Numbered from the stretch's first letter, positions 1-8,463 are shown. The stretch is DNA of 45,223 nucleotides from Thalassovita sp. (GCA_029212905.1 JARGPB010000023.1:1-45223), one strand, 5' to 3'. The notes: generated from the sequence alone by a model not told the origin. Program-made: numbers and translations.

Positions 1-28
1 CCTTTGGTGCAGTAAATGCTACCAAAGG
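1..28. repeat. 8-bp inverted repeat at window edge
   Basis: CCTTTGGT (1-8) is perfectly repeated in inverted form as ACCAAAGG (21-28) around a 12-nt spacer. It lies just beyond the point where similarity to an IS3-type orfA fades. It could be a hairpin or part of an element end. Nothing in the window decides between these. Confidence 0.4.
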
Positions 29-54
29 AGCGGCATCAAACCGCGATAGGTCCA

Positions 55-289
55 TATCACCAGACAGACGGCGTTTCCCAGCCTCGAGGAATCCCTTTGA
101 TCAGCTGTAATACAGGCTCTCAGTGATGCCCACGCGGCGGCATAGCACCGAAAGGGTTTCCTCGCCGCTAAGGCCCGCTAAAACAATGCGGACCTTCACT
201 TCAGACGAATAGGTTTGTCGCATCTTGCGACGGATGGTTTTGACCAGCTTGTCGGCCGAAGCTTTGCTGCTTCCGGATTTCTTGTTCAT
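55..289 (-). pseudogene. IS3-family transposase OrfA remnant (nonsense mutated)
   Basis: The start at 289 has a good ribosome site (AAGGAG). The 62-residue product has the HTH_Tnp_1 pattern of IS3/IS911 OrfA proteins: a basic N-terminus, then RIVLAGLSGEE, LCRRVGI and ESLYYS. The frame stops with TGA at 101-103, where the family normally has Trp (YYS-W-SK). After that stop the same frame continues as SKGFLEAGKRRLSGD, which is the usual continuation. Family-like sequence ends near position 55. No OrfB is present in the window. I infer a dead IS remnant: a single TGG-to-TGA change plus loss of the rest of the element. Confidence 0.7.
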
Positions 290-713
290 CTTCACTCCTT
301 GACGGTTACGATGAACCAGAAATCCTCCGTTAGCTAAGCCCCAATTCTGTCCCACGAGTGCTGACGTCAGACAGCTTGGGCTTGGCGGTATTTTCAGAGA
401 TCGATGCGGTCTGGGAGTCCAGATTTGCGATCTCGACCTCCAAACCGCCAACTTTGGAGACGGTGTCCGATGGGAACGAATGTATCCTCGTTCTGCATCA
501 GCGCTCACCGCTTTGTTGCTGTTTGGGCGTTGCCATGGTCAGGGCGCGGATGACTGACTGAAGTTTGCAGCCGTGTTCTAGGATCTGGTTTTCCGTAGCA
601 TGTTCTGGTCCAAAATGAATTTTTTGATTGACCTAGAGCGGGAGATCCCGATCTGCACACAAACCCGGCGGTTAACTCTACCTGGCTTGGAAATCTGTCA
701 GGTCTAAGCCTAA
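290..713. other. 424-bp stretch without a recognisable gene
   Basis: No reading frame here has both a plausible start and a family signature. On the minus strand there are short protein-like stretches in different frames: an acidic run around 355-485 (VEIANLDSQ, SENTAKPKLSDV) and LEHGCKLQSVIRALTMATP around 510-580. They look like broken coding debris next to the IS remnant. A 12-bp palindrome, CGGGAGATCCCG, sits at 639-650. I cannot assign a function. Confidence 0.4.
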
Positions 714-830
714 GCGCGCACCATACGGAAGTATGGAGACATGCCGCCCTTCGAAGGCTTGACCCGAGCCGATATTGCGAACATCATTGCCTATATAAGA
801 GAGTGGCAAAAAGAAAACGGGATCAACTGA
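714..830 (+). pseudogene. 3' stump of a cytochrome c gene
   Basis: The frame ending at TGA 828-830 reads KYGDMPPFEGLTRADIANI followed by IAYIREWQKENGIN. This is the C-terminal end of a class I cytochrome c: a Met-Pro-Pro axial-ligand loop, then the terminal helix. A TAA at 711-713 closes the frame upstream and no CxxCH heme site precedes it. The gene is therefore 5' truncated, presumably by the rearrangement that left the IS debris. The following gene starts only 3 nt after this stop, so the original gene was probably co-translated with the copper cluster. Confidence 0.6.
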
Positions 831-833
831 ACA

Positions 834-1172
834 GTGCTTTTGGACAGTCGCAAATGGATTGGGCTTTTGCTCATCTCGGTTGGCGTGTTTGTCGTCTGTC
901 TGCTTCTCTCAGGCAGCGCCGCAGAAGCACATGGAAAACACCAACCGTCCATCAAGACAGTTGAAGCCCAGTTTCAGGCCGAGCATGTTGCATCTGGTCA
1001 TAAAGGCCATTGCCATGGCAGTGCTTTTTGCAACGGCCCCGCGACTATTCAGCAATCATTGCTTGATCCTGTCCTGATGGAGCGTCGCGAACGCTATGGG
1101 GTGCCACATGAAATAACGGGCATGCCGATTTCTTTCAGCTTTGATCCACCGCCTCCTCGTGTCCTGATCTGA
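834..1172 (+). CDS. small exported His/Cys-containing protein, copper cluster
   Basis: 112 residues, with a GTG start 3 nt after the stop of the cytochrome stump. Residues 7-32 are a signal peptide or membrane anchor (GLLLISVGVFVVCLLLSGSA). The mature part has several His residues and two Cys (HGKH, SGHKGHCHGSAFC) and ends in a Pro-rich tail (FDPPPPRV). I do not recognise a named family. Its His/Cys content and its place ahead of a Met-rich cytochrome and a multicopper oxidase suggest a periplasmic metal-binding or copper-handling protein. That is inference from composition and neighbours. Confidence 0.6.
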   Translation: MLLDSRKWIGLLLISVGVFVVCLLLSGSAAEAHGKHQPSIKTVEAQFQAEHVASGHKGHCHGSAFCNGPATIQQSLLDPVLMERRERYGVPHEITGMPISFSFDPPPPRVLI

Positions 1173-1227
1173 TCCGTATCCATGCACGCTGAATGGCGTG
1201 AAGACACATTTCAGACAGGAAAAATCA

Positions 1228-1830
1228 ATGAAAACTGAAAATCTGTTCAAGGGCGCTGTGATTGCGTCCGTTCTGGCCGTGGCAAGCCAATCCGTTTTTG
1301 CACATGGGGGCGCGACCGGCGTCGTCAAAGAGCGCATGGAGGGTATGGGGGTCATGAAAGAGTCCATGAAGGTGCTGACCCCAATGATGCGGGGGCAGGT
1401 CGATTATGACGCTGATGTCGTGCGTGAACGTGCGGGCGACATAAGTCGACATGCTGGAGAGGCGTTGACCAAATTATTTCCTGAAGGAAGCACGGCAAAG
1501 CCCTCGGAAGCGAAACCCGAGATCTGGCAGGACTGGGAAGGCTTCTCGGCATTGGCTGAACAGCTTCGTGTGGCGGCGGATGGGCTGGCGGCGGCCTCTG
1601 AAAACGGGTTGATGGGGGCAGGTGATGTGCCCGGATCGGGAAGGATGATGGGCGGCCAAGGTGGCGCCATAATGGGCAATGGCATGATGGGGACCCAAAA
1701 CGGCACCATGATGGGGGCTGGTTCCGGCATTGGAATGATGGACCTGTCTCAGATGCCCGCAGACAGAGCCTTTGCGATGATGGGCCAGGTCTGTTCTGCC
1801 TGTCACACCCGTTTCAGGATCGAGAAATAG
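1228..1830 (+). CDS. cytochrome c'-like protein with Met-rich insert
   Basis: 200 residues. The start at 1228 is chosen over an upstream ATG at 1198 because it has AGGA at the right distance and begins a clean signal peptide (residues 1-25, cleaved near VFAHG). The only heme site, CSACHTRF at 189-193, lies at the extreme C-terminus as in class II cytochromes c' (four-helix bundle, high-spin heme). Residues about 126-170 are an unusual Gly/Met-rich segment with repeated GMMG and MMG units, of the kind used by periplasmic copper proteins to bind Cu(I). The neighbouring multicopper oxidase fits a copper-related role. The cytochrome c' fold is family knowledge and copper binding is inference. Confidence 0.75.
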   Translation: MKTENLFKGAVIASVLAVASQSVFAHGGATGVVKERMEGMGVMKESMKVLTPMMRGQVDYDADVVRERAGDISRHAGEALTKLFPEGSTAKPSEAKPEIWQDWEGFSALAEQLRVAADGLAAASENGLMGAGDVPGSGRMMGGQGGAIMGNGMMGTQNGTMMGAGSGIGMMDLSQMPADRAFAMMGQVCSACHTRFRIEK

Positions 1831-1839
1831 GCCGGGTCG

Positions 1840-2739
1840 ATGCACATGCTGTATCGCCTTGTACTGGCTGGGGTGGTAACCGCCTCGGCCAGTTTGGTTG
1901 GGTTAATGCTCTGGCCTATTGGCCAACCTCTCACACCTATGTCACTGGAAGGGAATGTTGAACGTGGTGCTTATCTGGCCCGCGCTTCTGGTTGCATTGC
2001 CTGTCACACCGATTTCGCGAACGGAGGCGCCCCGCTGGCCGGGGGGCTTGCATTGAAGACGCCTTTTGGCACGCTTTACGCGCCTAATTTGACCACGGAT
2101 CCAGTTCATGGGATTGGAAGCTGGAATCAAGCACAGTTTGCACGGGCGGTTCGCGAAGGTGTGTCGCCTGATGGTCACGCTTATTACCCTGCCTTCACCT
2201 ATCCGTTTTATGTAAACTTCTCAGATCAAGAGATCGCGGATCTGTGGGCTGCTTTCCAGACCGTGCCCCCGGTGGCGCAACCTTCGCGCCCATCCGGGAT
2301 GAGCTTTCCTTTCAATCAACGTTGGGGGCTAAAGCTATGGCGCGCGGTCTTTCTGAAACCACCCAGGACAGCGCCGGTCGCGGGCAAAGGTGAGGTTTGG
2401 AACCGGGGTCGCGAGCTGGTTGAGGGCGCCACACACTGCGCGGCCTGTCATACCGGGCGCAATATTGCGGGCGCACGCAACACTGAAACAGAGCGCTTCC
2501 AGGGAAGTGACGCCTTGCCCGGAGGCGAGAAAGCGCCGGCAATCGATCATGTTACTCTGCGCAAAAAAGGATGGGATGTGGCCAGTGTCGCCTATGCCCT
2601 GCGCACCGGCATCATGCCGGATGGCGATGTTTTCGGCGGCTCAATGGGCGAGGTCGTGCGGTATGGAACCAGCTTTTTGACCGAAGCGGACCAAACCGCC
2701 ATCGCAACATATCTGATGGATGAACACGAAGATGGATAA
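1840..2739 (+). CDS. diheme c-type cytochrome
   Basis: 299 residues with an N-terminal hydrophobic segment (residues about 4-27) that exports or anchors the protein, and two heme attachment sites, CIACH at 52-56 and CAACH at 200-204. The architecture (GAYLARASGC, FGTLYAPNLTTD, then a second cytochrome domain) matches the cytochrome subunits of membrane alcohol/aldehyde dehydrogenases and related electron-transfer cytochromes. It starts 9 nt after the cytochrome c'-like gene, and its 3' end overlaps the multicopper oxidase frame by 20 nt. It probably carries electrons in the periplasm for this cluster. No catalytic partner subunit is adjacent. Confidence 0.8.
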   Translation: MHMLYRLVLAGVVTASASLVGLMLWPIGQPLTPMSLEGNVERGAYLARASGCIACHTDFANGGAPLAGGLALKTPFGTLYAPNLTTDPVHGIGSWNQAQFARAVREGVSPDGHAYYPAFTYPFYVNFSDQEIADLWAAFQTVPPVAQPSRPSGMSFPFNQRWGLKLWRAVFLKPPRTAPVAGKGEVWNRGRELVEGATHCAACHTGRNIAGARNTETERFQGSDALPGGEKAPAIDHVTLRKKGWDVASVAYALRTGIMPDGDVFGGSMGEVVRYGTSFLTEADQTAIATYLMDEHEDG

Positions 2740-4153
2740 GCAAATGGCAACAAAACAAGAGAGCCCGATGACGGTAGGCCCCGTGATCGACAGACGCATG
2801 TTCCTGGCAGGTGCAACAGCATTCGCCATGGCGTCAGGGCCTGCTCGGGCTGACAGCACGCCCCAGTTGGTCGCGCGTCCGGGCAAGGCACGGTTGCTGT
2901 CCACTGATTATCCCGAAACACCCATCTGGGGGTACAACGGCGGTGTGCCGGGGCCTGAGCTTCGCTTGAAACAGGGCGAACGCCTTGTGCAGCGACTGGT
3001 GAATAACCTGCCGCAAGCGAGCTCGGTGCATTGGCATGGGGTGCGGGTTCCGAATGCCATGGATGGGGTCCCCGGCATGACGCAGGACGCCGTTCCTCCG
3101 GGTGGGCAGTTCACCTATGATTTCACGCCACCTGATGCTGGCACCTTTTGGTACCACTCGCACAACCAGTCCACCGAGCAGATTGCGCGGGGGCTTTATG
3201 GGCTGTTGATCGTGGAGGAGATCGACCCTCCTGAGGTGGATCATGATATTTCGGTTGTGCTGGATGACTGGCGGCTAAGCGAAACCGGCGCCATCACTGA
3301 AGATTTTGACCGGATGCACGACTGGACGCATGCAGGCCGGATCGGGAACTTTACAAAGGCGGCTTTGTTGCCTCAGGTCTCCAGGCTGCGTCGCAATGAG
3401 CGGCTGCGCTTAAGGCTCGTCAATGTTGCTGTGGATCGCATAATGGTGATCGGATTGCACGGAATGGCCGGGGCCATTGTTGCCCTTGACGGGATGCCAT
3501 TGCGGGTACCAGAACGAACCGATCATGTGATCCTGGGACCTGCACAGCGGGCGGATTTCATCGTGGATGTGACCGCAGAGGAAGGTGAGCAGGCCCTTCT
3601 TGCGATCCATGAACGTGACGAGGCCTTTGTGCTGTCTCACTTCGATGTGGGGGCCAGCGGACAGTCTGTCTCGCGCGGGCCAATTGCGCCTTTGCCACCC
3701 AATCCGCTTGCGCCTCTTGCTACGACGCAGGGGGCCCAAATGGCCCGCCTGGTCATGGAGGGGGGCGCAATGGGGGGGCTGCGACAGGGCATCTGGAAAG
3801 GGGAGGTTCTGTCCGTCAGAGATCTTGTCGCCGAAGGCCAAATATGGACCTTTAATGGCGTGGCGGGGTTGCCTGAGACACCTTTGATCGAGGTGCCCGT
3901 TGGTGAAATCGTCGAGGTGCCGATGCAGAACGATACGGCCTTCCCGCACGCAATGCACCTGCACGGCCACCATTTTCAGGAACGGCTGGCGGATGGCTCG
4001 CTTGGGCCGCTCCGTGACACAATCCTGATGGATCGCGGCGAAACGCGCAGCATCGTTTTTCGGGCAGACAATCCAGGCGACTGGCTGTTGCATTGCCACA
4101 TGCTGTCACATCAGAAAGCTGGCATGAAAACGTGGATCAGGGTCACGACATGA
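2720..4153 (+). CDS. multicopper oxidase (CopA/CueO-like, Tat-exported)
   Basis: Up to 477 residues. A Tat-type signal (RRMFLAGATAFAMA, RR at 25-26) targets the folded protein to the periplasm. All four copper-ligand motifs are present: HWHG at 104-107, WYHSH at 144-148, HAMHLHGHHF at 410-419 and HCHMLSHQKAGM at 458-469, with Met as the type 1 axial ligand. These define a laccase-like three-domain oxidase that oxidises Cu(I) or organics and reduces O2. The start is uncertain: ATG 2720 overlaps the upstream gene, and ATGs at 2744 or 2768 would keep the Tat motif. Neighbours (Met-rich cytochrome, DUF411) support copper tolerance. Confidence 0.88.
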   Translation: MNTKMDKQMATKQESPMTVGPVIDRRMFLAGATAFAMASGPARADSTPQLVARPGKARLLSTDYPETPIWGYNGGVPGPELRLKQGERLVQRLVNNLPQASSVHWHGVRVPNAMDGVPGMTQDAVPPGGQFTYDFTPPDAGTFWYHSHNQSTEQIARGLYGLLIVEEIDPPEVDHDISVVLDDWRLSETGAITEDFDRMHDWTHAGRIGNFTKAALLPQVSRLRRNERLRLRLVNVAVDRIMVIGLHGMAGAIVALDGMPLRVPERTDHVILGPAQRADFIVDVTAEEGEQALLAIHERDEAFVLSHFDVGASGQSVSRGPIAPLPPNPLAPLATTQGAQMARLVMEGGAMGGLRQGIWKGEVLSVRDLVAEGQIWTFNGVAGLPETPLIEVPVGEIVEVPMQNDTAFPHAMHLHGHHFQERLADGSLGPLRDTILMDRGETRSIVFRADNPGDWLLHCHMLSHQKAGMKTWIRVTT

Positions 4154-4248
4154 GGACCGGCTTGACCATTGTCATGACATGCGCTGGCGGTTTCCGGCAA
4201 AAGCAGAGCACGATGATACCGCCAGTGCACACATATATAGGAAAAGAT

Positions 4249-4725
4249 ATGATCAACACCAAATCCGATCGCCGCAGGTTTCTTGCTGGCCTGGGTACCT
4301 TGGGTATCAGCCTGACGACACCCGCTTTCGCCAAAGCGAAACCCTTGATCCAGGTTATGAAGGATCCCGATTGCGGATGTTGCGGAAGCTGGATTGCAAT
4401 CATGAGGCGCCAAGGCTTTGAGTTGCAGGTCAAGCACGACTCTTGGGCGTCGTTGTCGCGCTACAAAGAAGCAAACGGCATCCCCAACGAGATGGTTTCC
4501 TGCCACACGGGGCTGATTGACGGCTATTTCATTGAAGGGCATGTGCCTGCCGCTGACATTCACCGCCTTCTGAACGACCGTCCAGACGCCGTTGGCCTGT
4601 CGGTGCCTGGAATGCCCTTTGGGTCCCCTGGCATGGGGCCCGAGAACGAAAGGGATGCCTATTCGGTCTTCCTGATCAAAAAGGACGGAGGAACCGACGT
4701 GTTCAATCACTACAAAGCCGCATGA
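4249..4725 (+). CDS. DUF411 metal-binding protein
   Basis: 158 residues; start at 4249 with AGGA 8-11 nt upstream. The N-terminus has a Tat-like DRRRFLAGLG motif, a hydrophobic stretch and a cleavage site near AFAKA. The mature protein has the DUF411 signature: MKDPDCGCCGSW (Cys 42, 44, 45) and MVSCHTG (Cys 85, His 86), then a typical GMPFGSPGM segment. DUF411 proteins are periplasmic and are usually linked to copper or silver resistance loci, which agrees with the multicopper oxidase 95 nt upstream. The exact metal is not shown by the sequence. Confidence 0.88.
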   Translation: MINTKSDRRRFLAGLGTLGISLTTPAFAKAKPLIQVMKDPDCGCCGSWIAIMRRQGFELQVKHDSWASLSRYKEANGIPNEMVSCHTGLIDGYFIEGHVPAADIHRLLNDRPDAVGLSVPGMPFGSPGMGPENERDAYSVFLIKKDGGTDVFNHYKAA

Positions 4726-4756
4726 TCTTAGCGCTTTTGTGGATGGGGGCGGCGGT

Positions 4757-5488
4757 TCAGGGGCGCTCTAGCCGTTGAACCGCTTTGCCGACCGCCGCGT
4801 GCAAAAGCACCGTAAAGACCGCCAGAACGATCAGCGCCGCGAACATCAGGTCGGTTTTGGCACGTCCATTCGCCAGCAACATCAGATAGCCCAGCCCCTT
4901 GGAGGCGCCGACCCACTCTCCGATGATGGCGCCGATGGGGGCATAGACGGCGGCCAGCTTCAGGCCGCTTGCCAGGCCGGGTAGGGCGGCAGGAATACGG
5001 ATGTGCCACATGATCCGCGCCGGGCTGGCCCCCATGACCTTGGCCAGGCCCATCCAGTCGCGATTGGTGCGCATCAGCGCATCGAAAAAGGACGACGTGA
5101 CCGGGAAATAGATGATGATCAAGGCCATGACGATCTTCGAACCCAACCCGTACCCAAACCAGAGCGTCAGGATCGGTGCCAGCGCGAAAACCGGGATGGC
5201 CTGGCTGAATACCAGCATGGGACGGACCAAAGTCCGCGCCCATTGTGACGCGGCCAGCCCGATCGCGGATACCCCGCCCAGACAGGCGCCCAACATCAGC
5301 CCGATCAGGACCTCGGCGATCGTGATTGCCGCATGATCGGCAATAAGAGCGCGGCTGCTCCAGATGGTTTGGGCCACCAGCACCGGGCCGGGCAGGATAA
5401 AGCGCGGCAGGTCCGTGGCCCACACGACCACCTGCCAGATCAGCACCCCCACCAGCGCTGACGCCAGCGCCGCGCGCCAGCCGTTCAT
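4757..5488 (-). CDS. thiX: ABC transporter permease, pyrimidine (HMP precursor) uptake
   Basis: 243 residues with about six hydrophobic segments and the BPD_transp_1 EAA-type loop (GASPARIMWHIRIPAALPGL). It is the last gene of the thiamine operon and overlaps the TenA-like gene by 4 nt. Together with ThiY (binding protein) and ThiZ (ATPase) it forms an importer of the SsuC/ThiX class, known in other bacteria to bring in formylaminopyrimidine or a related thiamine pyrimidine precursor. Substrate assignment rests on operon context. The gene converges with the DUF411 gene 31 nt away, and no clear terminator lies between them. Confidence 0.82.
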   Translation of the reverse strand: MNGWRAALASALVGVLIWQVVVWATDLPRFILPGPVLVAQTIWSSRALIADHAAITIAEVLIGLMLGACLGGVSAIGLAASQWARTLVRPMLVFSQAIPVFALAPILTLWFGYGLGSKIVMALIIIYFPVTSSFFDALMRTNRDWMGLAKVMGASPARIMWHIRIPAALPGLASGLKLAAVYAPIGAIIGEWVGASKGLGYLMLLANGRAKTDLMFAALIVLAVFTVLLHAAVGKAVQRLERP

Positions 5489-6138
5489 GGGGCAATACCA
5501 AAGCCGGACCAGGCGGCGTCAAAGAAGTCGCGTTCAAGTGCGGTGGCGCGGCAGAACAGGTCTTGGACCCGCGCGCGTTCAGGGTCGGTCAGGTCCGACC
5601 AGCACTGATCCAGTTGTTCCCGCAAATAGGCGACAACGCCGCTGAAACCCTCGCCGCTGTGTAGGGTGATCCACTCGCCCAACCAGAACGGAAGCGCCTC
5701 TGCCTGGTCTTCGAACGGGGTGGCCCAGTCCAGATAAATCCATTCTGCGACCACCAGAACGGCAATCATGCATTCGTATCGCCCCGAGAGTCTGGCCTCG
5801 TGCATCAGGTCCTGAAAGGCCCGTGTTTGCGGGGCGGCAGGGGCATCGGCGCGGATGTTCAGAGCGTCGAAACTGCGCAGGAAATATGTGTTCTCGGGGC
5901 CGCTGATGACCGCAAGAAATTGCGCCGCAGGAACCGAGTCCGCCAGGCTGGGCGCATGGGCAATCGCTGACGCCAGCAGGCGGACAAACCCATCCACAAA
6001 CAGGTAATCCTGTTGCAGATAGCCGCCCATGCGTTCCTTGGAAAGGGTTCCATCCGCCAGCGCGCGGGTAAATGCGTGATCCGTGGCGGCGGCCCAGTCT
6101 TGGGCGCAAAGCGATTGCAGGTGTTGGGTCGCGCTCAT
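5485..6138 (-). CDS. tenA: TenA-family protein, no-Cys (TenA_E-like) type
   Basis: 217 residues with the all-helical TenA/PqqC-like fold (DHAFTRALADGTL, YLQQDYLFVDGF, SGRYECMIAVLVVAEWIYLDW). The position that carries the catalytic Cys in classical thiaminase II is Ala here (A131, in LVVAEW), while the C-terminal Glu (ALERDFFD, E202) is kept. This is the pattern of the TenA_E subgroup, thought to process other steps of aminopyrimidine salvage. It lies between thiZ and thiX with 4-nt overlaps on both sides and is the second TenA paralogue in the operon. Confidence 0.8.
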   Translation of the reverse strand: MSATQHLQSLCAQDWAAATDHAFTRALADGTLSKERMGGYLQQDYLFVDGFVRLLASAIAHAPSLADSVPAAQFLAVISGPENTYFLRSFDALNIRADAPAAPQTRAFQDLMHEARLSGRYECMIAVLVVAEWIYLDWATPFEDQAEALPFWLGEWITLHSGEGFSGVVAYLREQLDQCWSDLTDPERARVQDLFCRATALERDFFDAAWSGFGIAP

Positions 6139-6863
6139 GGGGCGTCTCCTCTTAGCAGGGTCAAAAGGCGGGCCTGTGCGGCCAGCAGGTCGGGGTCGTT
6201 TACGGGGCGCGGTACAGTGCCCGAGGGCGGGGGGATGTCGCGCAAACCATCCTCGCTGAGGATGACGATCTTTTGCCCCAGTCGGGCGGCCTCGGCGGGG
6301 TCATGCGTTACCAAAAGCACCGTGCGCCCTTGTAGCAGCCGGGCTGTCAGCTCTTGCATCTGTGCACGCGTACGGGCGTCCAACGCCGAAAATGGCTCGT
6401 CCAGCAAGACGATGGGGCGGTTTTCCATCAGCGTGCGGGCCAGAGCCACGCGTTGGCGCTGTCCTCCCGATAATTCAGCGGGTTTGCGGGTGCCCATGCC
6501 CGCCAGCCCAACCTGTTCCAGAACCGCAGAGGCGCGGGCATGGTCAGGGGCCTCTGCGCGCAGACGCCCGCCTAAGGTCACGTTCCCAAGGACCGACAGC
6601 CAAGGCATCAGCAGGTCGTCTTGCGCCATTAGGGCGATGCGTCCGGTCAGAGGCGCGCCATCGTCCGCGCCCAAGGTTCCGGTGAACGCAACGCCGGTCT
6701 CCAAGCCCGAAAACAGCTTTAGGATTGTGGATTTGCCCACCCCGCTGGGGCCCAACAGGCAGGTCCAGCCGCCCGCAGGGACGTCCAGCGCCAATTGCGC
6801 AAAAATAGGGGTGCCGTCGGCTGCGGCACACCCGTTGAGGAAGAGCGAGGGGGCAGCGATCAT
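6135..6863 (-). CDS. thiZ: ABC transporter ATP-binding protein, pyrimidine uptake
   Basis: 242 residues. Walker A is GPSGVGKST, the Q-loop region is MAQDDLLMPWLSV, the signature is LSGGQRQRVALARTL and Walker B is IVLLDEPFSALD, followed by an H-loop THDPAEA. It belongs to the nitrate/sulfonate/taurine-type ATPases that power ThiX/SsuC permeases. It overlaps both flanking tenA genes by 4 nt, so it is translationally coupled within the thiamine operon. It energises import of a thiamine pyrimidine precursor with ThiX and ThiY. Confidence 0.86.
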   Translation of the reverse strand: MIAAPSLFLNGCAAADGTPIFAQLALDVPAGGWTCLLGPSGVGKSTILKLFSGLETGVAFTGTLGADDGAPLTGRIALMAQDDLLMPWLSVLGNVTLGGRLRAEAPDHARASAVLEQVGLAGMGTRKPAELSGGQRQRVALARTLMENRPIVLLDEPFSALDARTRAQMQELTARLLQGRTVLLVTHDPAEAARLGQKIVILSEDGLRDIPPPSGTVPRPVNDPDLLAAQARLLTLLRGDAP

Positions 6864-7531
6864 GGCTCCAGTCCCATGTCCCAGAAACCGACCTCAAGCC
6901 GGGTGGCGGTGGTGAACCTGTGGCTCAGGGCCTGCCAGCGTGGGGTTTGTGCGGGATTGTCGCCCATGCGCCGGGCCACGGCGCTGTCGATCAACGCGCC
7001 CACCTGATGACAGACCTGCTGATAATCCTTGCCGCCATAGGTCGCGATCCATTCGGCATAAGGGGTGTCCCCGCCAGCCGCCAATAGACGCGCGCCGATT
7101 TCGCCATACCCCATCACACAAGGCGCAAGCGCCGCCAGGAGATCCAGAAAGTCCCCCGAATGCCCGGCATCCAGCACATAGCGCGTATAGGCCAGATTGG
7201 CGGCGCGCTCTTCGGTTTCAAACAGTTGTGCCTCGGTGATTCCTGCGGCCGCGCAGATCCCCACATGCAGGGACATTTCCTCGTTCATAAGGGCGTTTAC
7301 GGTGGCCGCACAGTGGCGCATTTCTTCGATCGTATCGGCCTTGGTGACGCCCAGGGCCCAGGCGCGGCTGAAGTGGATCAGGAACAGGTAGTCCTGTTTC
7401 AGATAGTGCAGGAAAGCCTCAGACGGCAGGGTCCCGTCCCGAAGACCCCGCACAAAGGCATGGTCTGTGTAGGCGGGCCAATGCGGGCCCGCCTCCTTCC
7501 GCAACAGCGGGAATGTCTTGCCGTAGCTCAT
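6860..7531 (-). CDS. tenA: thiaminase II / aminopyrimidine aminohydrolase (TenA_C)
   Basis: 223 residues. The family motifs are complete: DHAFVRGLRDGTLP, YLKQDYLFLIHFSRAW, the catalytic LAPCVMGYGEIG (Cys 138) and the terminal Glu in TRLEVGFWDMG (E213). TenA_C enzymes hydrolyse aminopyrimidine breakdown products of thiamine to HMP, which ThiD then phosphorylates. It overlaps thiY and thiZ by 4 nt, so the imported pyrimidine meets this enzyme directly. The active-site Cys distinguishes it from the second TenA paralogue further down the operon. Confidence 0.9.
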   Translation of the reverse strand: MSYGKTFPLLRKEAGPHWPAYTDHAFVRGLRDGTLPSEAFLHYLKQDYLFLIHFSRAWALGVTKADTIEEMRHCAATVNALMNEEMSLHVGICAAAGITEAQLFETEERAANLAYTRYVLDAGHSGDFLDLLAALAPCVMGYGEIGARLLAAGGDTPYAEWIATYGGKDYQQVCHQVGALIDSAVARRMGDNPAQTPRWQALSHRFTTATRLEVGFWDMGLEP

Positions 7532-8463
7532 TGTGCCCCCAGGTCGATCGCCAGATCGGCAACCGGACGGGTGGTTTCAATCAGACCCGCCGCAGCAAGG
7601 AAGCTTTCGAAGCGGCTGTAGCGGCCAGCATCCAGCGCCTCGGGGCGGAGCGCGAAACGCGGCAGGGTGTCGGCCCAGGCCATCTCGTTCAGCTGATCTT
7701 GCAGCTCGGTCGAAGAGCCCGAGAACACTTCCCAGCTTTGTTGAGGATGGTTGACGATATATTGCGTTGCCAGCTCGGTAGCCCGCAGGAAACGCCGGAT
7801 TTTGTCCGTGTCCATCTTGTCCTTGTTGGCGACATAGATCAGCTCGTCATAGGTGGGCACGCCTTCTTCTTCGATGTAGAAACATTTGCCTTCGACACCT
7901 TCGATTTTCATCTGGTTCAGCTCAAAGTTCCGGTACGCACCCAGGACCGCGTCCACCTGACCCGACATCAGAGAGGGCGACAGCGACCAGTTCACATTCA
8001 CCAGTTCGATATCCGACATGGTCAGCCCATGTTTGGTCAGGATGGCGGTCAGAAGGGCCTCTTCGACGCCCGCAACCGAATAGCCGACCTTGCCGCCTTT
8101 TAGGTCCGCGATGGTTTTGATGGGGCCGTTTTCCAGGACCAAAAGACAGCTTAGCGGGGTGGAAACCAGCGTGCCCACCCGGACCAGCGGCAGGCCTTCG
8201 GCGACTTGAAGATGCAGCTGCGGCTGATAGGAAATTGCCAGCTCGGCCTGACCGGCGGCAACCAGTTTCGGTGGATCCGAAGGATCAGCCGGGGCGATGA
8301 TTTCGACCTCAAGCCCTTGATCGGCAAAGAACCCTTTTTCCTGGGCGACGATGATCGGGCCATGGTCGGGATTGATGAACCAGTCCAGAAGGACCGTCAT
8401 TTTATCCGCAGCCAGGGCCGGTTGTGCCGCCAGCAAAAGTGCGGCCAAGAGAAGTTTTTTCAT
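7528..8463 (-). CDS. thiY: periplasmic pyrimidine-precursor binding protein (NMT1/ThiY family)
   Basis: 311 residues with a signal peptide (MKKLLLAALLLAAQPALA). The mature protein has the NMT1/THI5-like fold features: VLLDWFINPDHGPIIVAQEKGFF near the start and an AELAISYQPQLHL segment. ThiY proteins bind formylaminopyrimidine or related HMP precursors for the ThiXYZ importer. It follows thiF by 29 nt, the largest gap inside the operon, and so may have its own translation initiation. Substrate is inferred from the adjacent tenA genes. Confidence 0.88.
   Translation of the reverse strand: MKKLLLAALLLAAQPALAADKMTVLLDWFINPDHGPIIVAQEKGFFADQGLEVEIIAPADPSDPPKLVAAGQAELAISYQPQLHLQVAEGLPLVRVGTLVSTPLSCLLVLENGPIKTIADLKGGKVGYSVAGVEEALLTAILTKHGLTMSDIELVNVNWSLSPSLMSGQVDAVLGAYRNFELNQMKIEGVEGKCFYIEEEGVPTYDELIYVANKDKMDTDKIRRFLRATELATQYIVNHPQQSWEVFSGSSTELQDQLNEMAWADTLPRFALRPEALDAGRYSRFESFLAAAGLIETTRPVADLAIDLGAQ

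Noticed and set aside
2641..2921. Antisense frames around the cytochrome/oxidase junction
   Set aside because: They are shadows of two genes with intact heme and copper motifs and have no start signals.
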